A stretch of 5,347 bases of DNA from CAXBYZ01 sp043826085 (GCA_043826085.1 JBDRQW010000055.1:1-5347), one strand, 5' to 3'; counted from the first letter of the stretch, positions 1 through 5,201 are shown. Program-made: numbers and translations. Notes: a model not told the origin generated them from the sequence alone.

Positions 1-1
1 G

Positions 2-502
2 TATGCGGAGTTGGTGAAGAGGTATGAAGAGAAATTAAACAGATATGTTAATTACTTGATTGGAAGTAGTGATGAAGCGAGTGATGTAGTTCAAGAGGCT
101 TTTATTAAAGCTTTTGTGAACTTGAAGGGTTTTGATAAAAAGAAGGGTAAGTTTTCCAGCTGGATATATAGAATTGCTCATAATGAAGCTATGAATAAAG
201 TGAAAAAGAAAAAACATCTGAGTTTAGATTTTAATGATTGGTTGAAAGAGATGTTGCCGGGCAAGGTGAATATTGAGAAGGAGTATGAGAAAAATGAGGA
301 GAAGGAGATGGTGAAAAAGTGTTTGACATCTTTGGGTTTTAAGTATCGGTCGGTGTTGTCACTTTATTACCTTGAAGATAAATCTTATGATGAGATTAGT
401 GAGATTTTAAAGATACCAATGGGAACGGTGGGGATAAGGTTGAAGAGAGGGAAAGAAAAGTTAAAGCAAGTTTGTAGTAGTAGTAGTAGTGGAGGATTAT
501 GA
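2..502 (+). CDS. ECF-type RNA polymerase sigma factor (5' partial)
   Basis: Sigma-70 family factor of the extracytoplasmic-function type, which would direct RNA polymerase to a dedicated promoter set. The frame is open to the window edge, and the residues before the first internal TTG (position 11) already read as region 2 (YAELVKRYEEKLNRY), so the true start lies upstream. 166 residues are visible and probably only a few to about 20 are missing. Region 2 shows the acidic DVVQEAFIKAF core, then FSSWIYRIAHNEAMNKVKKKK (regions 2.3-2.4, promoter melting and -10 contact). A lysine/glutamate-rich linker follows. Region 4 carries the helix-turn-helix SYDEISEILKIPMGTVGIRL followed by KRGKEKLK (-35 contact). 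There is no region 1 or 3, as expected for ECF factors. The C-terminal tail is a five-serine run from a triplet repeat. The stop overlaps the start of the next gene (ATGA), implying coupled translation. Family call is firm; the subgroup cannot be assigned. Confidence 0.93.
   Translation, partial: YAELVKRYEEKLNRYVNYLIGSSDEASDVVQEAFIKAFVNLKGFDKKKGKFSSWIYRIAHNEAMNKVKKKKHLSLDFNDWLKEMLPGKVNIEKEYEKNEEKEMVKKCLTSLGFKYRSVLSLYYLEDKSYDEISEILKIPMGTVGIRLKRGKEKLKQVCSSSSSGGL
476..490 (+). repeat. (AGT)5 triplet microsatellite at the end of the sigma gene
   Basis: Five perfect AGT units lie in frame and encode five serines after a TGT cysteine codon, at the extreme C-terminus of the sigma factor. They sit directly before the GGAGG that serves as ribosome binding site for the next gene. 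Changes in unit number would keep the frame but alter the serine tail and the sequence next to that binding site. The tract is short, so it may be no more than chance. Confidence 0.7.
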
Positions 503-1020
503 CAAAAAAGATAAGTAAAACTACCAAGGCAGTGATGAAAAAGATTAAAAGCCAGCAGCTTAAGATGAAGCCTAAGGCATATTTTGTCTTAGGGTCGATG
601 TTGTTGGGAGCGGGAATCGTGGGGGTGTTGTTGATAACGGTCTTTTTAACCGGAACAATCTTTTTTAGATTAAGAATGGGTGGAGCGATGAGGTATTTAG
701 GTTTCGGAGGGCCAGGGTTAAGGTTTTTTGTCAGATCACTACCCTGGAAAGTGATGGGGTTAGCTTTGGTATCGTTTTTGGGCGGGTCATGGATACTTAA
801 AAAGCATGATAAAGCCTACAAAGTGGGTTTGGGTTGGTTGGTTTTGGGGGCGGTGATAACAGTGATCGGTTTAGGCTTTTTGGTTGATAAAGTTGGAGTA
901 AACGAGAGACTAGAGAAGAGGCAACAGTTAAAACCATTCTATGATACTCGGTTTGAAGGGAGAGAAGAGATGTTAAGGGAAATTAGGCGGCCAAGATTGG
1001 AAAGAGAAAATAAGGATTGA
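499..1020 (+). CDS. Small membrane protein, candidate anti-sigma factor
   Basis: 173-residue protein with a lysine-rich N-terminus (residues 1-26) and three hydrophobic segments (about 27-56, 84-100 and 108-129). A highly charged tail of about 43 residues (131-173) follows, rich in Arg and Glu. The lysine-rich N-terminus and the KKHDKAYK turn (101-108) suggest N-in topology with the tail outside, but the arginine-rich loop 57-83 makes this uncertain. The ATG overlaps the sigma stop by 4 bases, and GGAGG (491-495) sits only 3 bases before it. A membrane protein translationally coupled to an ECF factor is the usual place for an anti-sigma factor. I see no zinc-binding HxxxCxxC motif and no recognised anti-sigma domain. 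The pattern SLPW, then KK.(D)..YK, then PFY resembles, from memory, uncharacterised membrane proteins that follow ECF factors in Patescibacteria. Gene reality is firm; the anti-sigma role is inferred from position. Confidence 0.85.
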   Translation: MTKKISKTTKAVMKKIKSQQLKMKPKAYFVLGSMLLGAGIVGVLLITVFLTGTIFFRLRMGGAMRYLGFGGPGLRFFVRSLPWKVMGLALVSFLGGSWILKKHDKAYKVGLGWLVLGAVITVIGLGFLVDKVGVNERLEKRQQLKPFYDTRFEGREEMLREIRRPRLERENKD

Positions 1021-1069
1021 AATATTTTTTAAGCTTTGGTTGTAGTAGTATTAACAGTGGAGAAATTTT

Positions 1070-1384
1070 ATGACGGGAAAAAATAAAACAAAAAAAAGCT
1101 TAATATTAAAATGGGTGCTGATAGGAGTAGTGGTGCTTGGATCTTGGTTGGGAGTGAAGACAATTCAGGCTAAAAAGATGATGAATGAACGAAGAGCAAT
1201 GATAGAAGAACAGAGGCAGGTAATGGTGGATCACTATAAAGAACTTGGCTTGTCCGATGAAGAGATAGATGAAAAACTAAAAACTACCATGAGAGAAGAG
1301 AGAGGGGTAGAAGGAGAGAGTCGTGGCGGGGGATTTAGTATTATGAGAATAATGACGGGTGGGAGAAGGCCCGGTGGAAGGTAA
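1070..1384 (+). CDS. Short single-pass membrane protein, methionine-rich, unknown function
   Basis: 104-residue protein. A basic N-terminus (MTGKNKTKKS) precedes one hydrophobic segment at about 11-29, which could be a membrane anchor or an uncleaved signal. The exported part starts with a charged, probably helical stretch at about 35-80 that contains GLSDEEIDEKLK. It ends in a Gly/Arg/Met-rich tail (GGGFSIMRIMTGGRRPGGR). Methionines are frequent (MM at 37-38, then 44, 52, 74, 92 and 95). The start is supported by GGAGA (1059-1063), 6 bases upstream of the ATG. The stop abuts the MacA-like gene directly, so the protein probably works with the exporter or its sensing arm. The helical GLS-DEE segment is loosely reminiscent of Spy/CpxP-type periplasmic stress proteins, but the likeness is too weak for a family call. 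I do not recognise the gene. Confidence 0.8.
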   Translation: MTGKNKTKKSLILKWVLIGVVVLGSWLGVKTIQAKKMMNERRAMIEEQRQVMVDHYKELGLSDEEIDEKLKTTMREERGVEGESRGGGFSIMRIMTGGRRPGGR

Positions 1385-2575
1385 ATGATGAAAGATAAGA
1401 TAATGGAGAAAGTAAAAAAGAAGAAAATAGCTATGGTGGTTTTAGGAGTGGTTTTGGTGGCTTTTTTTATCTGGTTTGGGAAAAAAGACGATGGTGAGAT
1501 AAGTTATCAGACTGAGATCGTCAAAGTTGGTTCGGTGAGCCAGGTAGTATCAGAGACCGGTGAGATTATGAGTACCGGTAGAACAGAAGTAAGTTCGACG
1601 ATTACCGGAATTGTGGAGGAAGTATATATTGATAACGAGGCGATGGTATACAGAGGCCAAAATTTGTTTAGAGTGGTAAGTAGTGCGACAGAAGCTCAAA
1701 GAACTAAAGCATATTCAAGTTACCTGACAGCTAAAAATAGTTTGGAAACAGCTTTGAGAAATAAAGATAGTTATGAGTCGGATATGTGGGTGGCTCATGA
1801 AGACTATGAAACCAGAGCTATTGATCCTGACAAGCCAGAAGATGATCCAATTTATATTGAGACTAATCGAGATTGGTTGGCAGCAGAACAAAAATACCTT
1901 GATCAAGAGCAGGTAATTCAACAAGCTAAAGTGGCGGTGACAAATAGCTGGCTTGATTATCAGGCAACCATTGATGGAATAGTGACAGCACCAATTGGTG
2001 GCAAGATAGCCAATTTAGCAGTGGCAATTGGGCAAGAAGTAACTAGCACTGATACTGCCTTGATGATTGTGAGTGACCAAGAAACTTGGGTGAACTTGTC
2101 AGTGAGTGAATCTGATGTGATTTTGATAAAACCTGAGCAAAAAGCGACAGTACAAGTAGATGCGTTGAAGAGTAGTAAGTTTGAGGCAGTGGTTGAGAGA
2201 GTTGATGAGATTGGAATAGAGTCAGGTGGAGTAGTTACTTATGAAGTGTATTTGGTTTTAGTCGAGCCATCAGAGATGATTAGACCAGCGATGACAGTAC
2301 AGGTAGAGATATTAACTCAAAGTAAAGAAGGGGTGTTGGTAGTATCAGATCAAGCAGTGAAGCCATATCAGGGAGGCAGGGCAGTTCAGGTAATAAGTTC
2401 GAAAACAGATCAAGTGATTTATAAGCCGGTGGAGATAGGTATTGAAGGTGAAGTCTATACAGAGATTATTAGTGGGCTTAAAGAGGGGGAGGAAGTGATT
2501 GTAGGACAGTCCAGTGGCGAAGCGAAGCAAGGTGGGACAGGCGGAGGGATTATGTCTTCTATGCCCGGTCATTAG
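1385..2575 (+). CDS. MacA-like periplasmic adaptor (membrane fusion protein, HlyD/RND-MFP family)
   Basis: 396-residue adaptor subunit of a MacAB-type ABC export system. A lysine-rich N-terminus is followed by one membrane anchor (about 15-32). The first lipoyl/barrel-sandwich half lies at about 57-97 (VSETGEIMSTGRTEVSSTITG...). A helical hairpin spans about 100-192, and the second lipoyl half 194-230 (IDGIVTAPIGGKI, IGQEVTSTDT). The beta-barrel is about 232-310 (WVNLSVSESDV, RPAMTVQVEIL) and the membrane-proximal domain about 311-375 (VLVVSDQAVKPY, GLKEGEEVIVGQ). The length fits MacA. The hairpin carries an acidic insert, AIDPDKPEDDP (145-155). The tail is Gly-rich and ends IMSSMPGH. The preceding stop touches the ATG, and GGAAGG (1376-1381) is 3 bases from ATG 1385 but 6 from the adjacent in-frame ATG 1388, so the start may be one codon later. 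The ATPase and permease follow immediately. The substrate is unknown. Confidence 0.93.
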   Translation: MMKDKIMEKVKKKKIAMVVLGVVLVAFFIWFGKKDDGEISYQTEIVKVGSVSQVVSETGEIMSTGRTEVSSTITGIVEEVYIDNEAMVYRGQNLFRVVSSATEAQRTKAYSSYLTAKNSLETALRNKDSYESDMWVAHEDYETRAIDPDKPEDDPIYIETNRDWLAAEQKYLDQEQVIQQAKVAVTNSWLDYQATIDGIVTAPIGGKIANLAVAIGQEVTSTDTALMIVSDQETWVNLSVSESDVILIKPEQKATVQVDALKSSKFEAVVERVDEIGIESGGVVTYEVYLVLVEPSEMIRPAMTVQVEILTQSKEGVLVVSDQAVKPYQGGRAVQVISSKTDQVIYKPVEIGIEGEVYTEIISGLKEGEEVIVGQSSGEAKQGGTGGGIMSSMPGH

Positions 2576-2577
2576 GT

Positions 2578-3249
2578 ATGAAGGGCCCTTTAATTAGTTT
2601 TAAGGAGATTACCAAGACATATATTACCGGTCCGGTGGAGTATCAGGCGCTTAGAGGAGTTAGTTTTGACCTTGAAAAGGGTGAGTTTGTGAGTATCATG
2701 GGTCCTTCTGGATCGGGTAAGTCGACGATTATGAATATTGTGGGGGCACTAGATACACCAACGACTGGAATTTATAGACTGAAAGGTAAAGATATTTCTC
2801 ATTATGATGAAGATGAGCTAGCTGAAATTAGAAATAAAGAAGTGGGTTTTGTGTTTCAGTCGTTTAATTTGTTGTCTAGAACATCAGTATTGAAAAATGT
2901 AATTAGACCAATGATGTATTCTAATATTGATAAAAAAGAGCGAGAAGTAAGAGCAATGGAGAAACTGGAGATGGTTGGATTAATTGATAAGGCGAGTAAT
3001 TTATCTAACCATTTATCAGGTGGACAGATTCAGAGAGTAGCAATTGCCAGGGCCTTAGTAATGAATCCGTCGATAGTATTGGCAGACGAGCCGACTGGAA
3101 ATTTGGATACTAAGACGGCAGAAGAGATTATGGGAACTTTAAAAAAGTTGAATGACAAAGGCGTAACAGTAATAGTAATTACTCATGAAGAGAATATTGC
3201 CGAGTTTACTAAAAGAATAATTAAAATTAGAGATGGAGTGGTGGTTTAA
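2578..3249 (+). CDS. MacB/LolD-type ABC transporter ATP-binding protein
   Basis: 223-residue ABC ATPase that would power the adjoining permease from the cytoplasmic side. All nucleotide-binding elements are intact: Walker A GPSGSGKST (42-50), Q-loop glutamine 94 in VFQSFNLL, signature LSGGQIQR (146-153), Walker B IVLADE with D170 and E171, D-loop NLD (175-177) and H-loop H203 in THE. The N-terminus (EITKTYITGPVEYQALRGVSF) and the EPTGNLD motif are typical of the MacB/LolD/FtsE group of mechanotransmitting transporters rather than of nutrient importers. In Gram-negative MacB the ATPase and permease are fused; here they are separate genes. The ATG lies 2 bases after the MacA stop with no good ribosome binding site, so translation probably depends on coupling. 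One base separates its stop from the permease ATG. Confidence 0.96.
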   Translation: MKGPLISFKEITKTYITGPVEYQALRGVSFDLEKGEFVSIMGPSGSGKSTIMNIVGALDTPTTGIYRLKGKDISHYDEDELAEIRNKEVGFVFQSFNLLSRTSVLKNVIRPMMYSNIDKKEREVRAMEKLEMVGLIDKASNLSNHLSGGQIQRVAIARALVMNPSIVLADEPTGNLDTKTAEEIMGTLKKLNDKGVTVIVITHEENIAEFTKRIIKIRDGVVV

Positions 3250-3250
3250 G

Positions 3251-4441
3251 ATGGAGTTACAGGAATTGTTTTTACTAGCAGTTGAGGCTTTAAGAAGAAA
3301 TGTAGGTAGAACTTTATTGACAATGTTGGGGATTATTATTGGGATTGCCTCGGTGATTACGATAATGTCTTTGGGGGCTGGGTCAACTAAGTCTATTGTA
3401 GATAGTATTTCTTCGTTTGGGGCTAATGTGTTGACAGTATCGCCGGGAAGAGCTAAGAGAAGCCCAGGTGGAGAGAGTAGTGTGGTGACAACATTAACGA
3501 GTGATGATGCAAAAGAGATTGAAAAATTGAATAATGTAAAGTCTGTAAGCCGAGTGGTGAGTAGCTCAAAAACGATTACAGCCAATAGCGAGTCAGAAAA
3601 TGTCCAGGTCAGAGGGGTAGATGCTAGCTATAGTGAGATTCAATCATTGGAGTTTATGAGCGGTGGTTTTTTTGATGAAGGAGATGTGTTGAGTGCGGCT
3701 AAGGATGTGGCTTTGGGAGATGAAGTGGTTGAAGAACTGTTTGGAGAAGGAGCAGAGGAGTTTGTAATTGGAGAAACGGTGAGGATTGATGGTAGGGTGT
3801 TTCAGATTGTAGGAGTACTAGAGGAAAGTAGTGAGGCGATTGTGCCAGTGACAACGGCTCAGAATATTTTGTTTGGGCAGACACACTTAGACAGTATTAG
3901 CGTGGAGATGGAAGAGGCGGAGTTATCGAGTTTGTTGGAGGCAGAGATAGAGTCATTACTTTTAGACCAACACGATATTGATGATGTGGAGGCGGCGGAC
4001 TTTAACATTCGTAACTCACAAAATATGGTGGACACAATCAGTAGTGTGACTGGAACCTTGACTGGTTTGTTATCAGGAATTGCGGCGATATCTTTGGTGG
4101 TCGGGGGAATTGGAATAATGAATATTATGTTGGTAACGGTAACTGAGAGAACTAAAGAGATAGGTTTACTTAAAGCCTTGGGGGCTAAACACAAAGATAT
4201 TTTAAGTCAGTTTTTGATTGAAGCGGTGGTGTTGACGATTATGGGGGGAATAATTGGGATAGTACTAGGGATGGCAGTTGCCTTGGTGGCAGCAACGGCA
4301 ATGAATATTCCATTTGTGGTAACACCACTATCTATTGCTTTGTCGGTAGGAGTATCGGTGGGAGTGGGAATTTTGTTTGGTTGGTATCCAGCTTCAAAGG
4401 CGGCTAAGTTACATCCGATTGATGCGTTAAGGTACGAGTAA
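3251..4441 (+). CDS. MacB/FtsX-type ABC transporter permease
   Basis: 396-residue permease with the MacB layout. A cytoplasmic amphipathic start (MELQELFLLAVEALRRN) leads into TM1 at about 22-43 (LLTMLGIIIGIASVITIMS). A large extracytoplasmic MacB core domain covers about 45-265. Three C-terminal membrane segments follow, at about 270-295, 320-348 and 358-378. The FtsX-type cytoplasmic loop TERTKEIGLLKALGAKHKDI lies between TM2 and TM3. The protein ends in the family hallmark GWYPASKAAKLHPIDALRYE. The frame also contains an ATG at 3233, inside the ATPase gene. I chose 3251 because family members begin with the LFLLAVEALRRN-type helix and because it gives a 1-base gap to the ATPase stop. The protein would transduce ATPase movement to the periplasmic side and act with the MacA-like adaptor. 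The core domain is very acidic, including EEAELSSLLEAEIES (221-235). Confidence 0.95.
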   Translation: MELQELFLLAVEALRRNVGRTLLTMLGIIIGIASVITIMSLGAGSTKSIVDSISSFGANVLTVSPGRAKRSPGGESSVVTTLTSDDAKEIEKLNNVKSVSRVVSSSKTITANSESENVQVRGVDASYSEIQSLEFMSGGFFDEGDVLSAAKDVALGDEVVEELFGEGAEEFVIGETVRIDGRVFQIVGVLEESSEAIVPVTTAQNILFGQTHLDSISVEMEEAELSSLLEAEIESLLLDQHDIDDVEAADFNIRNSQNMVDTISSVTGTLTGLLSGIAAISLVVGGIGIMNIMLVTVTERTKEIGLLKALGAKHKDILSQFLIEAVVLTIMGGIIGIVLGMAVALVAATAMNIPFVVTPLSIALSVGVSVGVGILFGWYPASKAAKLHPIDALRYE

Positions 4442-4466
4442 GGAATGGGATAAATTTACACTTCGT

Positions 4467-4472
4467 TATAAT
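4467..4472 (+). promoter_or_regulatory. Consensus -10 hexamer TATAAT, possible promoter for the hairpin region
   Basis: A perfect TATAAT lies 25 bases after the permease stop and just upstream of the stem-loop chain. A start near 4479 would produce an RNA beginning at the first hairpin. No -35 match is found at 17-18 bases spacing (sequence near AATGGG) and there is no TG extension, so this may be coincidence in AT-rich DNA. Confidence 0.22.
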
Positions 4473-4492
4473 CGTTTCACTAACCGTTTTTT

Positions 4493-4521
4493 GAAAACAA
4501 AACTCGTCAACCATTGTTTTC
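4493..4521 (+). repeat. Stem-loop A (8-bp inverted repeat)
   Basis: GAAAACAA (4493-4500) pairs with TTGTTTTC (4514-4521) around a 13-base loop. A competing small hairpin, GTTTT-TTG-AAAAC, can form at 4486-4498. AAACTCG in this element (4500-4506) recurs at 4566-4572 in front of stem-loop C. Confidence 0.5.
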
Positions 4522-4528
4522 CAGAACC

Positions 4529-4562
4529 GATAGTTTTCTGATTCCAGCGATCAGAAACTATC
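4529..4562 (+). repeat. Stem-loop B (13-bp imperfect palindrome)
   Basis: GATAGTTTTCTGAT (4529-4542) pairs with ATCAGAAACTATC (4550-4562): 13 base pairs with one bulged T and a 7-base loop, TCCAGCG. TGC follows the right arm, as it does in stem-loop C. No T-tract follows, so this is not an ordinary rho-independent terminator. Confidence 0.8.
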
Positions 4563-4571
4563 TGCAAACTC

Positions 4572-4615
4572 GATACTTTTGCTCTCGCAAGCTCGAGAAC
4601 CAAGCCAAAAGTATC
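4572..4615 (+). repeat. Stem-loop C (two-part palindrome, sibling of B)
   Basis: Outer stem GATACTTTTG (4572-4581) pairs perfectly with CAAAAGTATC (4606-4615). An inner stem TCTCG (4583-4587) pairs with CGAGA (4594-4598) around CAAGCT, giving an asymmetric internal loop. The arms match those of stem-loop B (GATAsTTTT ... AAAsTATCTGC) apart from a compensating exchange at the fifth pair: G-C in B, C-G here. Confidence 0.8.
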
Positions 4616-4627
4616 TGCGTAGGCTTC

Positions 4628-4655
4628 TTAAAAACAAGATTAACTGTGTTTTTAA
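4628..4655 (+). repeat. Stem-loop D (9-bp AT-rich inverted repeat before T-tracts)
   Basis: TTAAAAACA (4628-4636) pairs exactly with TGTTTTTAA (4647-4655) around a 10-base loop, and is followed by TTTTC and then a longer T run at 4665-4670. It could act as a weak terminator for the transporter cluster or for a transcript of the hairpin region. The stem has a single G-C pair, so the call is weak. Confidence 0.35.
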
Positions 4656-4681
4656 TTTTCAAAATTTTTTGCTGTAACAAT

Positions 4682-4711
4682 TTGGTTATAAGAAATTTTC
4701 TGAAATAAAAT
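4682..4711 (+). promoter_or_regulatory. Possible promoter of the secreted-protein gene
   Basis: TTGGTT (4682-4687) and TAAAAT (4706-4711) are spaced by 18 bases and would act as -35 and -10 elements of a housekeeping promoter, giving a leader of roughly 55 bases. The region is so AT-rich that other hexamer pairs can be drawn. The -10 lies inside the inverted repeat at 4706-4721. An ECF-type alternative using TGTAAC (4673-4678) has no convincing partner element. Confidence 0.33.
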
Positions 4712-4721
4712 AGTTATTTTA
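4706..4721. promoter_or_regulatory. 16-base inverted repeat, candidate operator
   Basis: TAAAATAgtTATTTTA is a perfect 7-bp dyad with a 2-base centre. It overlaps the putative -10 of the secreted-protein gene, where a dimeric repressor would block transcription. As it consists of A and T outside the centre it may also be chance; no second copy is present in the window. Confidence 0.35.
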
Positions 4722-4755
4722 GTTGTATTAGTAGTAGATAAAAAATAAAGATTTG

Positions 4756-4766
4756 AAAGGAGGTGA
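4756..4766 (+). promoter_or_regulatory. Strong Shine-Dalgarno sequence that fixes the start of the secreted protein
   Basis: AAAGGAGGTGA is a near-full complement of the 16S rRNA 3' end, ending 8 bases before ATG 4775. It rules out the in-frame GTG at 4763, which lies inside it. It is much stronger than any binding site in the transporter cluster and predicts high expression. Confidence 0.88.
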
Positions 4767-4774
4767 GAATAAAT

Positions 4775-5179
4775 ATGAAAAAAATATTAACAGCAACAGC
4801 TTTGGTTGGAGCCGGTTTAATTTTAGCTACTTCAGCAGTGAATGCTTATAGAGGTGATCCTAACGTTACCGGGCCTAACCATACCCCTGAAAGACATGAA
4901 GCTATGACTCAAGCATTTTTGAATAATGATTACAATGCTTGGAAAGCTTTAATGGCAGATAGACCAATGGGTCAGAGAATTACTGAGGAAAACTTTGGTA
5001 AGTTTGTTGAAATGCGTAATCTTAGGCATGAAGGCAAAATTGACGAAGCCAATCAAATTCGAGCAGAACTTGGTTTTGGTTTAAGAAATGGATCTGGTAA
5101 AAATATGGCCGGTGGATTCGATAAGCTCACCACAAGTGGTCAAAAAGATGGACAAGGTTATAAGGGAGGCTTGAAGTAA
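4775..5179 (+). CDS. Small secreted protein of unknown function
   Basis: 134-residue exported protein. The signal peptide is textbook: MKK, a hydrophobic core (about 4-20), then SAVNA with cleavage expected after residue 24, leaving YRGDPNVTGPN as the mature N-terminus. No lipobox cysteine and no cysteine at all are present. The mature part has two helical stretches: HTPERHEAMTQAFLNNDYNAWKALM (36-60) and ITEENFGKFVEMRNLRHEGKIDEANQIRAELG (69-100). Each contains an A-x-x-x-N/G-D/K-Y/I-type turn. The tail (101-134) is Gly/Lys-rich and probably disordered. I recall similar small secreted proteins with NDYNAW and EGK.DEA..IRAELG motifs from Patescibacteria genomes, without known function. It has its own strong ribosome binding site and terminator, so it is a separate transcription unit. 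It uses more C-containing codons than the upstream genes, consistent with high expression. Tandem TAA stops end it. Confidence 0.9.
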   Translation: MKKILTATALVGAGLILATSAVNAYRGDPNVTGPNHTPERHEAMTQAFLNNDYNAWKALMADRPMGQRITEENFGKFVEMRNLRHEGKIDEANQIRAELGFGLRNGSGKNMAGGFDKLTTSGQKDGQGYKGGLK

Positions 5180-5201
5180 TAAGCTAACTTATATAAATAG
5201 T

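Larger units (their letters stand above)
4442..4774 (+). other. Gene-free stretch with chained stem-loops and regulatory sequence
   Basis: These 333 bases separate the transporter cluster from the secreted-protein gene. No convincing coding region is present: the longest open frame (4514-4708) starts at TTG, lacks a ribosome binding site and runs straight through the palindromes. The left half (about 4493-4655) is a chain of four inverted repeats, annotated separately. The right half (4656-4774) is AT-rich and carries an inverted repeat, promoter-like hexamers and the ribosome binding site of the next gene. C is much more frequent at 4451-4630 than in the upstream genes, so this piece has a different compositional origin or constraint. 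Confidence 0.7.

Noticed and set aside
500..1032. TGA read as glycine (code 25), because both TGA stops (500-502 and 1018-1020) are followed by an in-frame TAA after three codons
   Set aside because: The gene bodies contain no in-frame TGA, and their glycines are written with GGN, which would not be expected if TGA were a glycine codon.
3233..3250. Earlier ATG at 3233 as start of the permease
   Set aside because: It would place MEWWFK ahead of the family-typical N-terminal helix and overlap the ATPase by 17 bases; ATG 3251 matches both the family and the tight spacing of the cluster.
3139..3585. Minus-strand open frame of 148 codons across the ATPase/permease junction
   Set aside because: It lies antisense to two well-supported ABC genes and its product is a low-information hydrophobic/threonine-rich sequence typical of shadow frames.
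4482..4508. ECF-type promoter AACC ... CGTC upstream of the hairpin region
   Set aside because: The spacing between the two elements is 19 bases, longer than the roughly 15-17 of ECF promoters, and the CGTC lies within the loop of stem-loop A.
4404..4513. Minus-strand short frame starting with ATG near 4513 and running antisense into the permease end
   Set aside because: Only about 36 codons, no ribosome binding site seen, no family resemblance; more likely chance.
4493..4618. CRISPR array or integron attC site
   Set aside because: No identical direct repeats with regular spacers are present, and the hairpins lack attC core sites; only two of the hairpins are related and they diverge internally.
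4514..4708. Open frame of 64 codons in the gene-free stretch
   Set aside because: It starts at TTG without a ribosome binding site, crosses the palindromes, and its product has no recognisable domain or export signal; the structured DNA explains the region better.
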